From Micrococcales bacterium (GTDB lineage Bacteria > Actinomycetota > Actinomycetes > S36-B12 > UBA10799), in NCBI GenBank assembly GCA_016703125.1, contig JADJCR010000005.1, positions 1 through 64,000 on the forward strand: a stretch of 64,000 bases of DNA, given 5' to 3'. A model generated the notes under the pieces. The model worked only from the letters and a program-made list of their open reading frames with translations, did not search any database and was not told the origin of the DNA. A program made the translations under genes and the position numbers. Below, one piece after another: positions 34,373 to 43,239 of the stretch. The first letter of the stretch is position 1, and every line of letters begins with the position of its first letter.

Positions 34373-35202
34373 GCTTGGGCCTCCCCCGCCTCGTCGGCGA
34401 CCGGTCCGTCCGGCCGCCGGTAGCGCTGAGCGACCACATCGTCGATGAGCGCCTGCATCTCGCCCTCGGGCATGCGGCGCACACCGCCGCCGTCGACGGT
34501 GTAGACGACCGGGAAGATGCCCCGAGTGAGGTCGGGTCCGCCGGTGGCGGAGTCGTCGTCCGCGGCGTCGTACAAGGCCTGCACACACACCCGCACGGCA
34601 TCCGTGGCCGACTGGCCCGGCTGATACAACTTCTTCAGCGAGCCTCGCGCGAACGGGCTGCCGGAGCCGACGGCGTGGTACTGGTGCTCCTCGTAGCGCC
34701 CGCCGGTGACGTCGTAGGAGAAGATCCGGCCGGCGTCCCGGGACAGGTCGAAGCCGGCGAAGAGCGGGACCACCGCGAGCCCCTGGATCGCCATGCCCAG
34801 GTTGCCGCGGATGAACGACGCCAACCGGTTGGCTTTGCCCTCCAGCGACAGGCTCGTGCCCTCGATCTTCTCGAAGTGCTCGAGTTCGGTCTGGAACAGC
34901 CGTACCATCTCGACCGCGATCCCGGCGGTACCGGCGATACCCACCACGGAGAACTCGTCAGCGGGATAGACCTTCTGGATGTCGCGCTGGGCGATGACGT
35001 TGCCCATGGTGGCCCGGCGGTCCCCGGCCATCACCACGCCGGAGTCGAACTGGCTGGCCACGATCGTCGTCCCGTGGGGCGCGTCGACGGACTGAGTGGG
35101 CCGCACGCGGTCGAAGAAGGCGGGATCGTGCTCACCGAGGAACTCGACGAACGAGGAACCGGGTCGCAGGAAGTATGCGGGCAGACCGGAAGCCTGTGTC
35201 AC
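34369..35202 (-). CDS. prcB: 20S proteasome beta subunit
   Basis: PrcB provides the proteolytic sites of the inner rings. In the 277-residue precursor, a 44-residue propeptide ends in APHG and self-cleavage exposes Thr45 (TTIVAS), the nucleophile. Supporting residues are in MAGDRRATMGN (Asp and Arg), RDIQKVYPADEF (Lys33 equivalent) and GIAGTAGIAVEM. GSGSPFARGSLKKLY near residue 175 is conserved. The start GTG 35202 overlaps the pup stop by 4 nt and the stop overlaps prcA, giving a tight pup-prcB-prcA operon. Confidence 0.96.
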   Translation of the reverse strand: MTQASGLPAYFLRPGSSFVEFLGEHDPAFFDRVRPTQSVDAPHGTTIVASQFDSGVVMAGDRRATMGNVIAQRDIQKVYPADEFSVVGIAGTAGIAVEMVRLFQTELEHFEKIEGTSLSLEGKANRLASFIRGNLGMAIQGLAVVPLFAGFDLSRDAGRIFSYDVTGGRYEEHQYHAVGSGSPFARGSLKKLYQPGQSATDAVRVCVQALYDAADDDSATGGPDLTRGIFPVVYTVDGGGVRRMPEGEMQALIDDVVAQRYRRPDGPVADEAGEAQA

Positions 35203-35402
35203 TGGCCGCCCTTCTGTACGAAACTGGCCACGAACTCCTCGGCGTTCTCCTCGAGCACGTCGTCGATCTCATCGAGGATGGAGTCCACATCCGCGTCGAT
35301 CTCCGCTTTGCGTGCCGCGGCCGCCTCGACCTCTTCGCCGACGACGTCCTCGCTCTGCTTGTCGGTTTGCGAGCGATGTTTGTGCTGCTGACCATCTGCC
35401 AT
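35199..35402 (-). CDS. pup: Prokaryotic ubiquitin-like protein Pup
   Basis: Pup is the degradation tag of the actinobacterial proteasome. The 67-residue protein is highly charged and largely disordered. Residues about 22-52 (EEVEAAAARKAEIDADVDSI and on) form the helix that pairs with the coiled coil of the ATPase ring, and FVASFVQKGGQ ends in Gly-Gly-Gln. The C-terminal Gln must be deamidated to Glu by Dop before ligation by PafA; both enzymes are encoded here. ATG 35402 has a very strong ribosome site (AAGGAGG), in keeping with the high demand for Pup. Confidence 0.97.
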   Translation of the reverse strand: MADGQQHKHRSQTDKQSEDVVGEEVEAAAARKAEIDADVDSILDEIDDVLEENAEEFVASFVQKGGQ

Positions 35403-35412
35403 GGGCGCCACA

Positions 35413-35419
35413 CCTCCTT
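35413..35419 (-). promoter_or_regulatory. Strong ribosome binding site of pup
   Basis: The minus strand reads AAGGAGG, a full anti-16S match, 10 nt before the pup ATG at 35402. It fixes the pup start, ruling out the longer in-frame opening upstream. Confidence 0.85.
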
Positions 35420-35491
35420 GCTCCGACCTTAGTCGGTGCCCCCGACATCTGGCATCCGCCGTCGGCCCGGCCACCGGGATAGCCTGAGCGG

Positions 35492-37015
35492 GTGAGTGTC
35501 ATGCGGATCATGGGTATCGAGACGGAGTACGGGGTGTCCTCGCCGGGCCACCCGCACGCCAACGCGATGCTCATGTCCAGCCAAGTGGTCAGCGCCTACG
35601 ACCGATCCACGCACTCCCAGCGCCGCAGTCGCACGCGGTGGGACTACGACGTGGAGACCCCCCTGCGCGATGCCCGCGGCTTCGACATGAGCAGAGCCGA
35701 GGCCGACCCGTCCCAACTGACCGACGACGACGTGGGGATGGCCAACGTCATCCTGACCAACGGGGCCCGGTTCTACGTCGACCACGCCCATCCGGAGTAC
35801 TCGACCCCGGAGGTGCTCACCCCGTTCGAGGCCATGCTGTACGACCGGGCAGGCCAGCAGATCATGGCGCAGGCGGGGCGGCTGGCCTCCGCGGAGCCGG
35901 GTGCCCAGCACATCCGGCTGTACAAGAACAACACCGACAACAAAGGCGCCTCGTACGGCTGCCACGAGAACTACCTGATGCCACGACTCACCCCATTTCC
36001 ACGCATCGTCTCGGCGATGATCCCCTTCTTCGTCAGCCGGCAGGTGATCACCGGGGCCGGGCGGGTCGGCGTCGGCCAGGACGGCCGCACCACGGGCTTC
36101 CAGCTCACGCAGCGAGCCGACTTCTTCGAGGTCGAGGTCGGTCTCGAGACCACCTTGAAGCGGCCCATCATCAACACCCGTGACGAACCGCATGCCGACC
36201 CGGAGCAGTACCGCAGGCTGCACGTCATCGTCGGCGACGCCAACCTCAGCGAGTACGCCACGTACCTCAAACTGGGGATGACCTCGCTGGTGCTGAGCAT
36301 GATCGAGCAGGAGTGGGACTTCGCCGGCTTCGCTCTGCGCCATCCGGTGCGGCAATTGCACGAGGTGTCGCACGACCCCGAATTGCGCTACCAGATGGAA
36401 CTGGCCGACGGGCGCCGGCTCACCGCTGTGCAGATGCAGGCCGAGTTCGTCGAGCAGGCACGCAAGTTCGTCGACGACCGCTATGGTTCCGAGGCCGACT
36501 CCCCCACCCTGGAGATCCTCGCCGAGTGGGAGACCACACTGGACTCGCTGCTGCGTGACCCGGGTGAACTCGCGACCCGACTGGACTGGGTTGCGAAACG
36601 GGCACTGCTGGACGGCTACCGGCGTCGGGACGGCGTGGACTACGGCGATCCGCGCTTGGACCTCGTCGACCTGCAGTACAGCGACGTCGACCCCGAGCGG
36701 GGCCTGTGGGCGCGGTTGGAGAAGCGGGACCGGCTGCAGCGGCTGACCACCGACGACCAGGTGGCACACGCGATGGTCGCGCCGCCGGAGTCCACCCGTG
36801 CCTACTTCCGTGGCGAGTGCCTGCGCCGCTACCCCCAGCACGTGACCGCGGCGAGTTGGGACTCTGTGATCTTCGACCTGCCGGGGCGCTCGGCGTTGCA
36901 GAGGGTTCCGACCCTCGACCCGCTGCGGGGAACCAAGGCGCACGTCGACGCACTTCTGGCCGCCAGCCCCACCGCGGCGGACCTCATCAGCGCACTGCAG
37001 TCGATGCGGGACTGA
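35492..37015 (+). CDS. dop: Pup deamidase/depupylase Dop
   Basis: Dop deamidates the C-terminal Gln of Pup and removes Pup from proteins. The 507-residue product is a PafA homologue: RIMGIETEYGVSSPG (nucleotide site with catalytic Asp/Glu), ARFYVDHAHPEYSTPEV, YKNNTDNKGASYGCHENYL, RPIINTRDEPHAD and RLHVIVGDANLSEYAT. The insertion after residue 28 (SSQVVSAYDRSTHSQRRSRTRWDYD to SQLTDDD) is the Dop-loop that distinguishes it from PafA. GTG 35492 or ATG 35501 may start it. In most actinobacteria dop is codirectional with pup and arc; here it is on the opposite strand and diverges from pup with an 89-bp gap. Confidence 0.95.
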   Translation: MSVMRIMGIETEYGVSSPGHPHANAMLMSSQVVSAYDRSTHSQRRSRTRWDYDVETPLRDARGFDMSRAEADPSQLTDDDVGMANVILTNGARFYVDHAHPEYSTPEVLTPFEAMLYDRAGQQIMAQAGRLASAEPGAQHIRLYKNNTDNKGASYGCHENYLMPRLTPFPRIVSAMIPFFVSRQVITGAGRVGVGQDGRTTGFQLTQRADFFEVEVGLETTLKRPIINTRDEPHADPEQYRRLHVIVGDANLSEYATYLKLGMTSLVLSMIEQEWDFAGFALRHPVRQLHEVSHDPELRYQMELADGRRLTAVQMQAEFVEQARKFVDDRYGSEADSPTLEILAEWETTLDSLLRDPGELATRLDWVAKRALLDGYRRRDGVDYGDPRLDLVDLQYSDVDPERGLWARLEKRDRLQRLTTDDQVAHAMVAPPESTRAYFRGECLRRYPQHVTAASWDSVIFDLPGRSALQRVPTLDPLRGTKAHVDALLAASPTAADLISALQSMRD

Positions 37016-37101
37016 CTCTGCTCCGATCGGGTGACATCACCTGCACTCCGATCGGGTGAACACGTTCCACTTCGTGGTGCATCGCCTCCGATCCCCACAG
37101 T

Positions 37102-37947
37102 GTGCGTGTTTATGCAGTTGCTCTGAGTGCCGCCGGCCTCCTCCTGGGGCAAGCGGTGGCCACCAGTGGCGCACAAGCTGTGGAGTCTGCGGGCAGCCAC
37201 CACGTCAATGCCGTCGGCAACAGCGTGAGCGTCAGCATCAGCGGTGTGAAGAAGGCCCGCGTCAAGGTCCGTGGCCAGCGCGTGCGCCGCACCGTCCGCT
37301 CGTCGACCGTGCTGCGCCTACCGGCCGGCAAGTACACGATGCGTGCGTTCGCCGTGACCAGTGGCGGCACGCTCTACAAGCCGAGCCAGCGCACCTACCG
37401 CGTGCGTGCCAAGACCGGCCAAGCGGTCCTCGTCGCGGTGACATACCAGCCCGTCACCTCCAATAACGTCTCCACCGGTCAGCAGCGCATCCCGGCCGAT
37501 CCGGTTCCGGACGGCGACTTCGCCACCATGTTCGCGCTTGTCAACGAGGCCCGCTCGAAGCAGCAGCAATGCGGATCCAAGACGATGCCTCCCGTGGCGC
37601 CGGTGGTGTACAACGCCGAGATCGCGAAAGCCGCCCAGGCCCACGCTCAGGACATGGCGGACAAGAACTACTTCGACCACGACTCCCTGGACGGGCGCTC
37701 CTTCGCCGACCGCATCCGGGCCACGAACTACTCCGGCGACCCTGCCGGTGAGAACATCGCCAGCGGCTTCCCCACCGCCCAGGAGACCCTGCACGGCTGG
37801 CTGAAGAGCCCGGGCCACTGCGTCAACCTGATGGACGCCGACTTCGACACCATGGGCCTGGGGCTGGCAGTCCAGCAGGACTCGCGGTACTCGACCGGCA
37901 TCAGCTACTGGGTCCAGGACTTCGGCTACGACCCGTCGAGCCGCTGA
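37102..37947 (+). CDS. Secreted CAP-domain (SCP/PR-1-like) protein with extra N-terminal domain
   Basis: An exported protein of 281 residues. The signal peptide (VYAVALSAAGLLLGQAVATSGAQA) ends near residue 26. Residues about 40-118 form a beta-rich domain (VSVSISGVKKARVKVRG, TVLRLPAGKYTMRAF, TGQAVLVAVTYQP) shared with the RCC1-repeat protein at 9042. The CAP domain covers about 140-278: MFALVNEARS, VVYNAEIAKAAQAHAQDMADKNYFDHDSLDG, AGENIASGF, LHGWLKSPGHCVNLMDADFDTMGLG. His and Glu of the CAP cavity (YFDHDS, GENIA, SPGHC) are present. CAP proteins bind lipids or act in the cell envelope, but the role here is unknown. It lies between dop and arc, where it is not usual. Confidence 0.82.
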   Translation: MRVYAVALSAAGLLLGQAVATSGAQAVESAGSHHVNAVGNSVSVSISGVKKARVKVRGQRVRRTVRSSTVLRLPAGKYTMRAFAVTSGGTLYKPSQRTYRVRAKTGQAVLVAVTYQPVTSNNVSTGQQRIPADPVPDGDFATMFALVNEARSKQQQCGSKTMPPVAPVVYNAEIAKAAQAHAQDMADKNYFDHDSLDGRSFADRIRATNYSGDPAGENIASGFPTAQETLHGWLKSPGHCVNLMDADFDTMGLGLAVQQDSRYSTGISYWVQDFGYDPSSR

Positions 37948-38491
37948 CGCGCTCTCGGCTGGCGTCGGGGTGGATCGAACCCGGTTGTATCGCTCCCGGA
38001 TAGCCGGTTCGCTCCCGGCTGGAGCTGACGCGCTGCCCGGCCGGCGTCGGGGTGGATCGAACCCGGTTGTATCGCTCCCGGACACCCGTTTCGCTCCCGG
38101 CTGGAGCTGACGCGCTGCCCGGCCGGCGCCGGGGTGAAGGCGGGAGAGGTTGCCTCATCGGGGAGAGATCGAACCCGGTTGGGTCGCTCCCGGATAGCCG
38201 TTTCGCTCCCGGATGGAGTTGACGCGCTGCCCGGCCGGCGTCGGGGTGGATCGAACCCGGTTGTATCGCTCCCGGATAGCCGTTTCGCTCCCGGCTGGAG
38301 GTGAGGCCCGTCCAGGCTGGCGTCGGGGTGAAGGCGGGAGAGGTTGCCTCACCGGGGAGAGATCGAACCCAGTTGATTCGCTCCCGGACACCCGTTTCGC
38401 TCCCGGATGGACCTGACGCCCTGCCCGGCCGGCGTCGGGGTGGATCGAACCAGGTCGTATCGCTCCCGGACAACCGTTCCTCTCCCCGCTG
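37943..38491 (+). repeat. Tandem repeat array, six units of two lengths (A-A-B-A-B-A)
   Basis: Six units fill the gap between the CAP gene and arc. Short A units (about 82 bp) start near 37943, 38024, 38217 and 38410. Long B units (about 111 bp) start near 38105 and 38299 and carry an extra GTGAAGGCGGGAGAGGTTGC segment. Every unit shares GATCGAACCCGGTTG, TCGCTCCCGGATAGCCG (or ACACCCG) and a second TCGCTCCCGG, except that the last unit has degraded ends. Open frames through it on the minus strand are probably not genes. The core recurs in other intergenic gaps of the window. Confidence 0.88.
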
Positions 38492-38512
38492 GTGCTGAAC
38501 CCCTCCCCCGCG

Positions 38513-40150
38513 TTACAGGTATTGGCCGGTGTTGGCCACGTTGTCGATCGTGCGGCCGGGTTCATCGCCTTGCTTGCCCTGGACCAGCGTGCGGATGAAG
38601 ACGATGCGCTCACCCTTCTTGCCGGAGATCCGCGCCCAGTCGTCGGGGTTGGTGGTGTTCGGCAGGTCCTCGTTCTCGCGGAACTCGTCGACGCACGCCG
38701 ACAGCAGGTGCTGCAAGCGGATGCCCTTCTGACCGGTGTCGAGGAAGTCCTTGATCGCGCTCTTCTTCGCCCTGGAGACGATGTTCTCCAGCATGGCCCC
38801 GGAGTTGAAGTCCTTGAAGTAGAGGACCTCCTTGTCGCCGTTGGCGTAGGTGACCTCCAGGAAGCGGTTCTCAGCGGCTTCGGAATACATGCGCTCCACG
38901 GTGCGCTGGATCATCGCCGCCACGGTGACCTCGGGGTTGCCCCCGTGTTCGGCCAGGTCGTCGGGGTGCAGCGGCAGGTTGGCCGTGAGGTACTTGGTCA
39001 TGATGTCGGCCGCGGCCTCCGCGTCGGGGCGCTCGATCTTGATCTTCACGTCGAGCCGGCCGGGGCGCAGGATGGCCGGGTCGATCATGTCCTCGCGGTT
39101 GCTGGCACCGATCACGATGACGTTCTCGAGCCCTTCGACACCGTCGATCTCCGAGAGCAATTGGGGCACGATCGTGTTCTCGACATCGCTGGACACACCC
39201 GAGCCGCGAGTGCGGAAGAGCGAGTCCATCTCGTCGAAGAAGACGATCACCGGCATCCCCTCACTGGCCTTTTCCCGTGCGCGCTGGAACACCAGGCGGA
39301 TGTGCCGCTCGGTCTCGCCGACGTACTTGTTCAGCAGCTCCGGGCCCTTGATGTTCAGGAAGAACGATCGGCCCGCCTCGAGGCCCTCGCGGTCAGAGAC
39401 CTTCTTGGCCAGGGAGTTGGCCACCGCCTTGGCGATCAGCGTCTTGCCGCAGCCGGGCGGGCCGTACAGCAGGATCCCCTTGGGCGCCCGCAGTTCGTGC
39501 TCGCGGAAGAGGTCGGCGTGCATGAAAGGCAGTTCCACGGCGTCGCGAATCTGCTCGATCTGCGACCCGAGCCCGCCGATGTCGGCGTAGTCGATGTCTG
39601 GAACCTCCTCCAGGACCAGTTCCTCGACCTCCGCCTTGGGGATCCGCTCAACGGCGAAACCGGACCGCGCCTCGACCAGCAAGGAGTCGCCCGCCCGCAG
39701 GTGCTGGCGGCGCAGAGGGTCCGCGAGGTGCACCACCTGCTCCTCGTCGGTGTGGGCGATCACCAGGGCCCGGCTGCCGTCGGCCAGGATCTCCTTGAGC
39801 ATGACGATGTCACCCCGCCGCTCGAAGCCGGCGATCTCAACGATGTTGAGGGCCTCGTTGAGCATGACCTCTTGGCCGGGGACGAGCACCGAGACGTCGA
39901 CATTCGGTGTGGCCACCACGCGCATCTTGCGCCCCCCGGTGAAGATGTTCACCGAACCGTCGTTGAGTGTCTCCAGGTACACCCCGTAGCCGCTCGGGGG
40001 CTCGGCCAGCCGGTCCACCTCGGCCTTCAGTGCGAGGATCTGCGCTCGCGCTTCGCGCAGGGTGAACGTCATGCGCTCGTTGTTGGCACGCTGCTTGGCC
40101 AGTTCCGAGCGCAGTCGTTCGAGATCCTCACCGCGCACGTCCTCGGTCAT
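38513..40150 (-). CDS. arc: Proteasome-associated AAA ATPase ARC/Mpa
   Basis: This hexameric unfoldase recruits pupylated proteins, unfolds them and threads them into the 20S core. The 545-residue protein has an N-terminal coiled coil (residues about 5-50, binding Pup), two OB domains (to about 205), then the AAA domain with ILLYGPPGCGKTLIAKAVAN (Walker A, near 235), VIVFFDEMDSLFRTRGSG (Walker B) and IGASNREDMIDPAILRPGRLDVKI (sensor/Arg finger). It ends in GQYL, the C-terminal motif that docks into the proteasome and opens its gate. It is leftward like pup and pafA, but separated from them by the inverted dop-CAP block. Confidence 0.96.
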   Translation of the reverse strand: MTEDVRGEDLERLRSELAKQRANNERMTFTLREARAQILALKAEVDRLAEPPSGYGVYLETLNDGSVNIFTGGRKMRVVATPNVDVSVLVPGQEVMLNEALNIVEIAGFERRGDIVMLKEILADGSRALVIAHTDEEQVVHLADPLRRQHLRAGDSLLVEARSGFAVERIPKAEVEELVLEEVPDIDYADIGGLGSQIEQIRDAVELPFMHADLFREHELRAPKGILLYGPPGCGKTLIAKAVANSLAKKVSDREGLEAGRSFFLNIKGPELLNKYVGETERHIRLVFQRAREKASEGMPVIVFFDEMDSLFRTRGSGVSSDVENTIVPQLLSEIDGVEGLENVIVIGASNREDMIDPAILRPGRLDVKIKIERPDAEAAADIMTKYLTANLPLHPDDLAEHGGNPEVTVAAMIQRTVERMYSEAAENRFLEVTYANGDKEVLYFKDFNSGAMLENIVSRAKKSAIKDFLDTGQKGIRLQHLLSACVDEFRENEDLPNTTNPDDWARISGKKGERIVFIRTLVQGKQGDEPGRTIDNVANTGQYL

Positions 40151-40189
40151 CGGGCCCTCCTGGAGCAGATATCCGCCTCGTCTTCGACC

Positions 40190-41112
40190 CTATACATCTT
40201 GGGCGGGATTTCCACCTCTCGCATCGTCGTCGCCGGTGGGCGGACGTGGCCCGGAGTAGTCGCTCCCGTATGCCCCTTTCGCTGGACGCGAACGTTTCGT
40301 GGGGGCGATGACACCCGGGGCCAGGCGTCGGCTGAAGACCAGGAAGCCGGTGTGGCCCACCATGCGGTGGTCCGGTCGCACGGCCAGGCCCTCCACGTGC
40401 CACCCCCGGTGCATGGTCTCCGAGGCCCGCGGTTCGGTCCAGCCGCCCGCGGCGCGCAACGCCTCGACGATGCGTGACAGTTGCGTGGTGGTGGCCACGT
40501 AGACGCACAACACGCCGCCGGGGACCAGGCCCGCCTCCACCACGTCGAGGGTCTCCCAGGGGGTGAGCATGTCGAGCACGACACGGTCGAAAGGTCCTGG
40601 CGGTGCGACATCCTCCAAAGTGCCGGTGAGCAGCGTCCAGTTGTCGGGGGCCGCGCCGTTGAAGAACTTGGCGACATTGCGCTGTGCGATCTGCGCGAAG
40701 TCCTCGCGCTTCTCCACCGACGTGACGTGGCCGGTGGATGTCACGGCGCGCAGCAGCCAGCAGGTCAGCGCCCCCGAGCCCGCACCGGCCTCCAGCACGC
40801 GTACGCCGGGACCCACATCGGCGAATCCCACGATGAGCGCCGCGTCCTTGGGGTAGATGATCGTCGCCCCCGCGGCATCGACATGACGAAGTCGTGCAGC
40901 AAGGGCCGCAGGGCGAGGTACTGTGTGCCCTTGCTCGAAGTGACCACGATCCCCTCGCCGGCTCCGATGAGGTCGTCGTGGTCGATGCCGCCCTTCTCCG
41001 TGTGGAAACGTTGGCCGTCCTGCAGCGTGATCGTGTGCATTCGGCCTTTGGCATCGGTGAGTTGGACCTGATCGCCAACGGCGAACGGCGGTCCCTGCGG
41101 GCTCGGGGTCAC
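40190..41112 (-). CDS. trmI: tRNA (adenine(58)-N1)-methyltransferase TrmI, one frameshift
   Basis: TrmI methylates A58 in the T-loop of tRNAs using S-adenosylmethionine. The N-terminal domain (PFAVGDQVQLTDAKGRMHTITL, FHTEKGGIDHDDLIGAGEG) is in one frame. The Rossmann domain (VRVLEAGAGSGALTCWLLRAV, VTSVEKREDFAQIAQRNV, FDRVVLDMLTPWETL) is in another. The break near 40885 is a missing G in a GGGG run (SMPRG, then ATIIYPKDAALI). With it repaired the product of about 308 residues is normal for the actinobacterial enzyme. GTG 41112 is chosen. It lies upstream of arc, its usual neighbour. Confidence 0.92.
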
Positions 41113-41148
41113 AGTTGAGCAGGCTATCGCCGCAGTAGGCTCGGGCGT

Positions 41149-42234
41149 ATGGGCGAAGGCGGATTGCGGTTCAGCGTTGCCGGTTTCCCGGTGGCCGTGC
41201 CGCTCGGCGGGGTGCTCGGGGTACTGCTCATCGCCTACCTCTGGGCCCCCAACTTCGCCGGACCCGGACGCAGCGGCATCGGACTGGCCGTGGTCTTCGC
41301 GGTGCTGCTGTACGCCGGCGTGCTCCTGCACGAGCTCGCCCATGCCTGGGCTGCCCGCGGATTCGGCTACCCGGTGCACGGCATCACCCTCTGGCTGCTG
41401 GGCGGCTACACCGTGTACGAGCGCAAGCTGAGCAGGCCGTGGCCGGAACTGGTCATCGCGATCGTGGGACCCGCTTCCACGCTGCTGGTCGCGGCCGGGT
41501 GCTGGCTGCTCGCCGGCGCCACCACCGGCAGCCTGTCGCTGCTGCTGGACGCCCTCGCGTGGACCAACACGCTGCTGGGGGTCCTCAACCTGCTGCCCGG
41601 GGCGCCCCTGGACGGTGGTGGCGTGGTGAAGGCCATCGTGTGGCGACTCTCGGGCTCCGAGGGCGCCGGTGCGCGTGCGGCGGGGTACGCCGGGCTGCTG
41701 ATCGCCGGAGGGCTGGGCATCCTGTCCGTGATCGCCATCAGCCGCGGTGGGACGGGGATGCTGCTCACCGGGGTCCTGGCGATCTTCATCGGCTTCGGCG
41801 CTTACCAGGCACTGCAGGTGGCACGAAGCAGCACTACCCTCGACCGGGTCGCCTCACGGATTCCCCATCTCATCCGCCCCACACTGGCCGTGGCCGCCGA
41901 CGAGACCCTCGGGGCGGCGCTGGGCCGGTGGGATCGCGGAACCCAGCCCGCGGTCGTGACCGTCGACAGCGAGGGCCGATTGCTGGCCGTGCTCTCCCCG
42001 CCCGCAGCCGATGCGGTACCTGCCCACCGACGCGAAGAGGTGGGCGTCGGTCCGTTCACCACGCAGGTCCCGACCGAGCAGCTCGTGGTACTCGGCGACG
42101 ACCCCAGGGAACTGGTCCTGGCGATGGCCGAATCGGGTCAGTCGCTGGTCTTCGTGGTGGATGAGGCGGGCAGGCCGCTGGGCGTGTTGCTGGCTGTCGA
42201 CATCAACCGCTTGCTGGAGCAGTCCCCGGGATGA
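41149..42234 (+). CDS. Site-2 protease-like M50 metallopeptidase with CBS domain
   Basis: A membrane-embedded zinc protease of 361 residues. Several hydrophobic segments surround the zinc motif LLHELAHAWAARGFGY near residue 64, and the third ligand is in NLLPGAPLDGGGVVKAI. GYTVYERKLSRPWPE is a conserved cytoplasmic loop. The C-terminal region (about 240-361) holds two CBS-like repeats (TLGAALGRWDRGTQPAVVTVD and RELVLAMAESGQSLVFVVDEAGRPLGVL), which may sense a nucleotide. It diverges from trmI with a 36-bp gap. Its substrate is unknown; relatives cleave membrane anti-sigma factors. Confidence 0.9.
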   Translation: MGEGGLRFSVAGFPVAVPLGGVLGVLLIAYLWAPNFAGPGRSGIGLAVVFAVLLYAGVLLHELAHAWAARGFGYPVHGITLWLLGGYTVYERKLSRPWPELVIAIVGPASTLLVAAGCWLLAGATTGSLSLLLDALAWTNTLLGVLNLLPGAPLDGGGVVKAIVWRLSGSEGAGARAAGYAGLLIAGGLGILSVIAISRGGTGMLLTGVLAIFIGFGAYQALQVARSSTTLDRVASRIPHLIRPTLAVAADETLGAALGRWDRGTQPAVVTVDSEGRLLAVLSPPAADAVPAHRREEVGVGPFTTQVPTEQLVVLGDDPRELVLAMAESGQSLVFVVDEAGRPLGVLLAVDINRLLEQSPG

Positions 42235-42295
42235 CCGCCGCGCCCGCCTGTGGACATTCCGGCTCGGCGTCGTACCCCGGTCGTACTGTGAGGAA

Positions 42296-43239
42296 GTGAG
42301 CTTGCCGGTTCCTTCAGATCCTTCCGTCACCGCCGTCCGCGACGGTGTCCGTCCGCGCGAGGTGAGTCAGCGCCGGGGTCATCCCGTGGTGGGGGCGCTG
42401 TCACCGAGCAGGGCCTCCGACTTCCTCACCTGCGCGCTGCTGTACCGCTACCGCACCATCGACCGGCTTCCCGAGCGACCGGGTGCCGCGGCGCTGCGGG
42501 GCACGCTGGTGCACGAGGTGCTGGACCGGCTGTTCGACCTTCCGACGACTGCCCGCGACGCCGATGCGGTCGTGCAGATGCTGCCGGACGCCCTGTCGGA
42601 TCTGCTGGCCGCAGAGCCGGAGGTGGCCTTCGCACTGGTCGCGGACGCCCAGTGGCCGGCCGACGAGCCCCGGTCGTCCCGGACGCCGCCCGTGATCGGC
42701 TGGTCGCGGAGGCGGCGGCGCTGGTTCACTGCTACTTCGGGCTGGAGGACCCCCGCCGGGTGGAGCCCACCCACCGTGAGCAGCTGGTCGAAGCCACACT
42801 GGACGGCGATGTGGTCCTGCGCGGCTACGTGGACCGTATGGACGAGGCGGACGGCCATCTGCGGGTCCTGGACTACAAAACCGGGCGGTCCCCGGGCGAG
42901 CAATGGGAGCAGCAGGCGATGTTCCAGTTGCGCTTCTACGCGCTGCTCGTGGAACGCGCCACGGGCAAGATCCCGCAGCGGCTGCAACTGATGTACCTCG
43001 GCAACGGCGAAGTGCTCACCTACCATCCGGATGCCGATGACCTGGTTCGCTTCGAGCGGAAGTTGCAGGCGATGTGGCGAGCGATCACGCGCGCGGCCGA
43101 TACCGGTGACTGGCGGCCACGGCGCTCCGGCAAGTGCAGGTGGTGCTCGTTCCAAGAACTGTGCCCGGAGTTCGGGGGAACGGCACCGCCACTGCCCGAT
43201 CTGCCGGTCTTGGAGACGTCAACTACGGTGGTTCCGTGA
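42296..43239 (+). CDS. RecB-family exonuclease (PD-(D/E)XK), one frameshift
   Basis: A small nuclease related to the C-terminal domain of RecB, probably acting in DNA repair. Residues near the start, LSPSRASDFLTCALLYRYRTIDRLPERPG, and ALRGTLVHEVLDRLFDLP carry the first FeS-type Cys and the catalytic His. Later come GYVDRMDEADGHLRVLDYKTGR (the D and xEXK-type Lys) and RSGKCRWCSFQELCPEF with three Cys, suggesting an iron-sulfur cluster with Cys in FLTCAL. One indel lies near 42660. GTG 42296 is chosen. The stop overlaps the ABC ATPase start by 4 nt. Confidence 0.88.

Noticed and set aside
37943..38491. CRISPR array
   Set aside because: Units are 82-111 bp with no unique spacers between short repeats, and no cas genes are nearby.
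37318..38613. Long minus-strand open frames through the CAP gene and the repeat array
   Set aside because: Their translations are periodic (RERYNRVRSTPTP-like) because they read the DNA repeat. They have no ribosome site and overlap a well-supported gene.
40870..40900. Programmed frameshift in trmI or pafA
   Set aside because: No slippery heptamer with a downstream structure is evident, the family is not known to use one, and single-base loss in a G run explains both.
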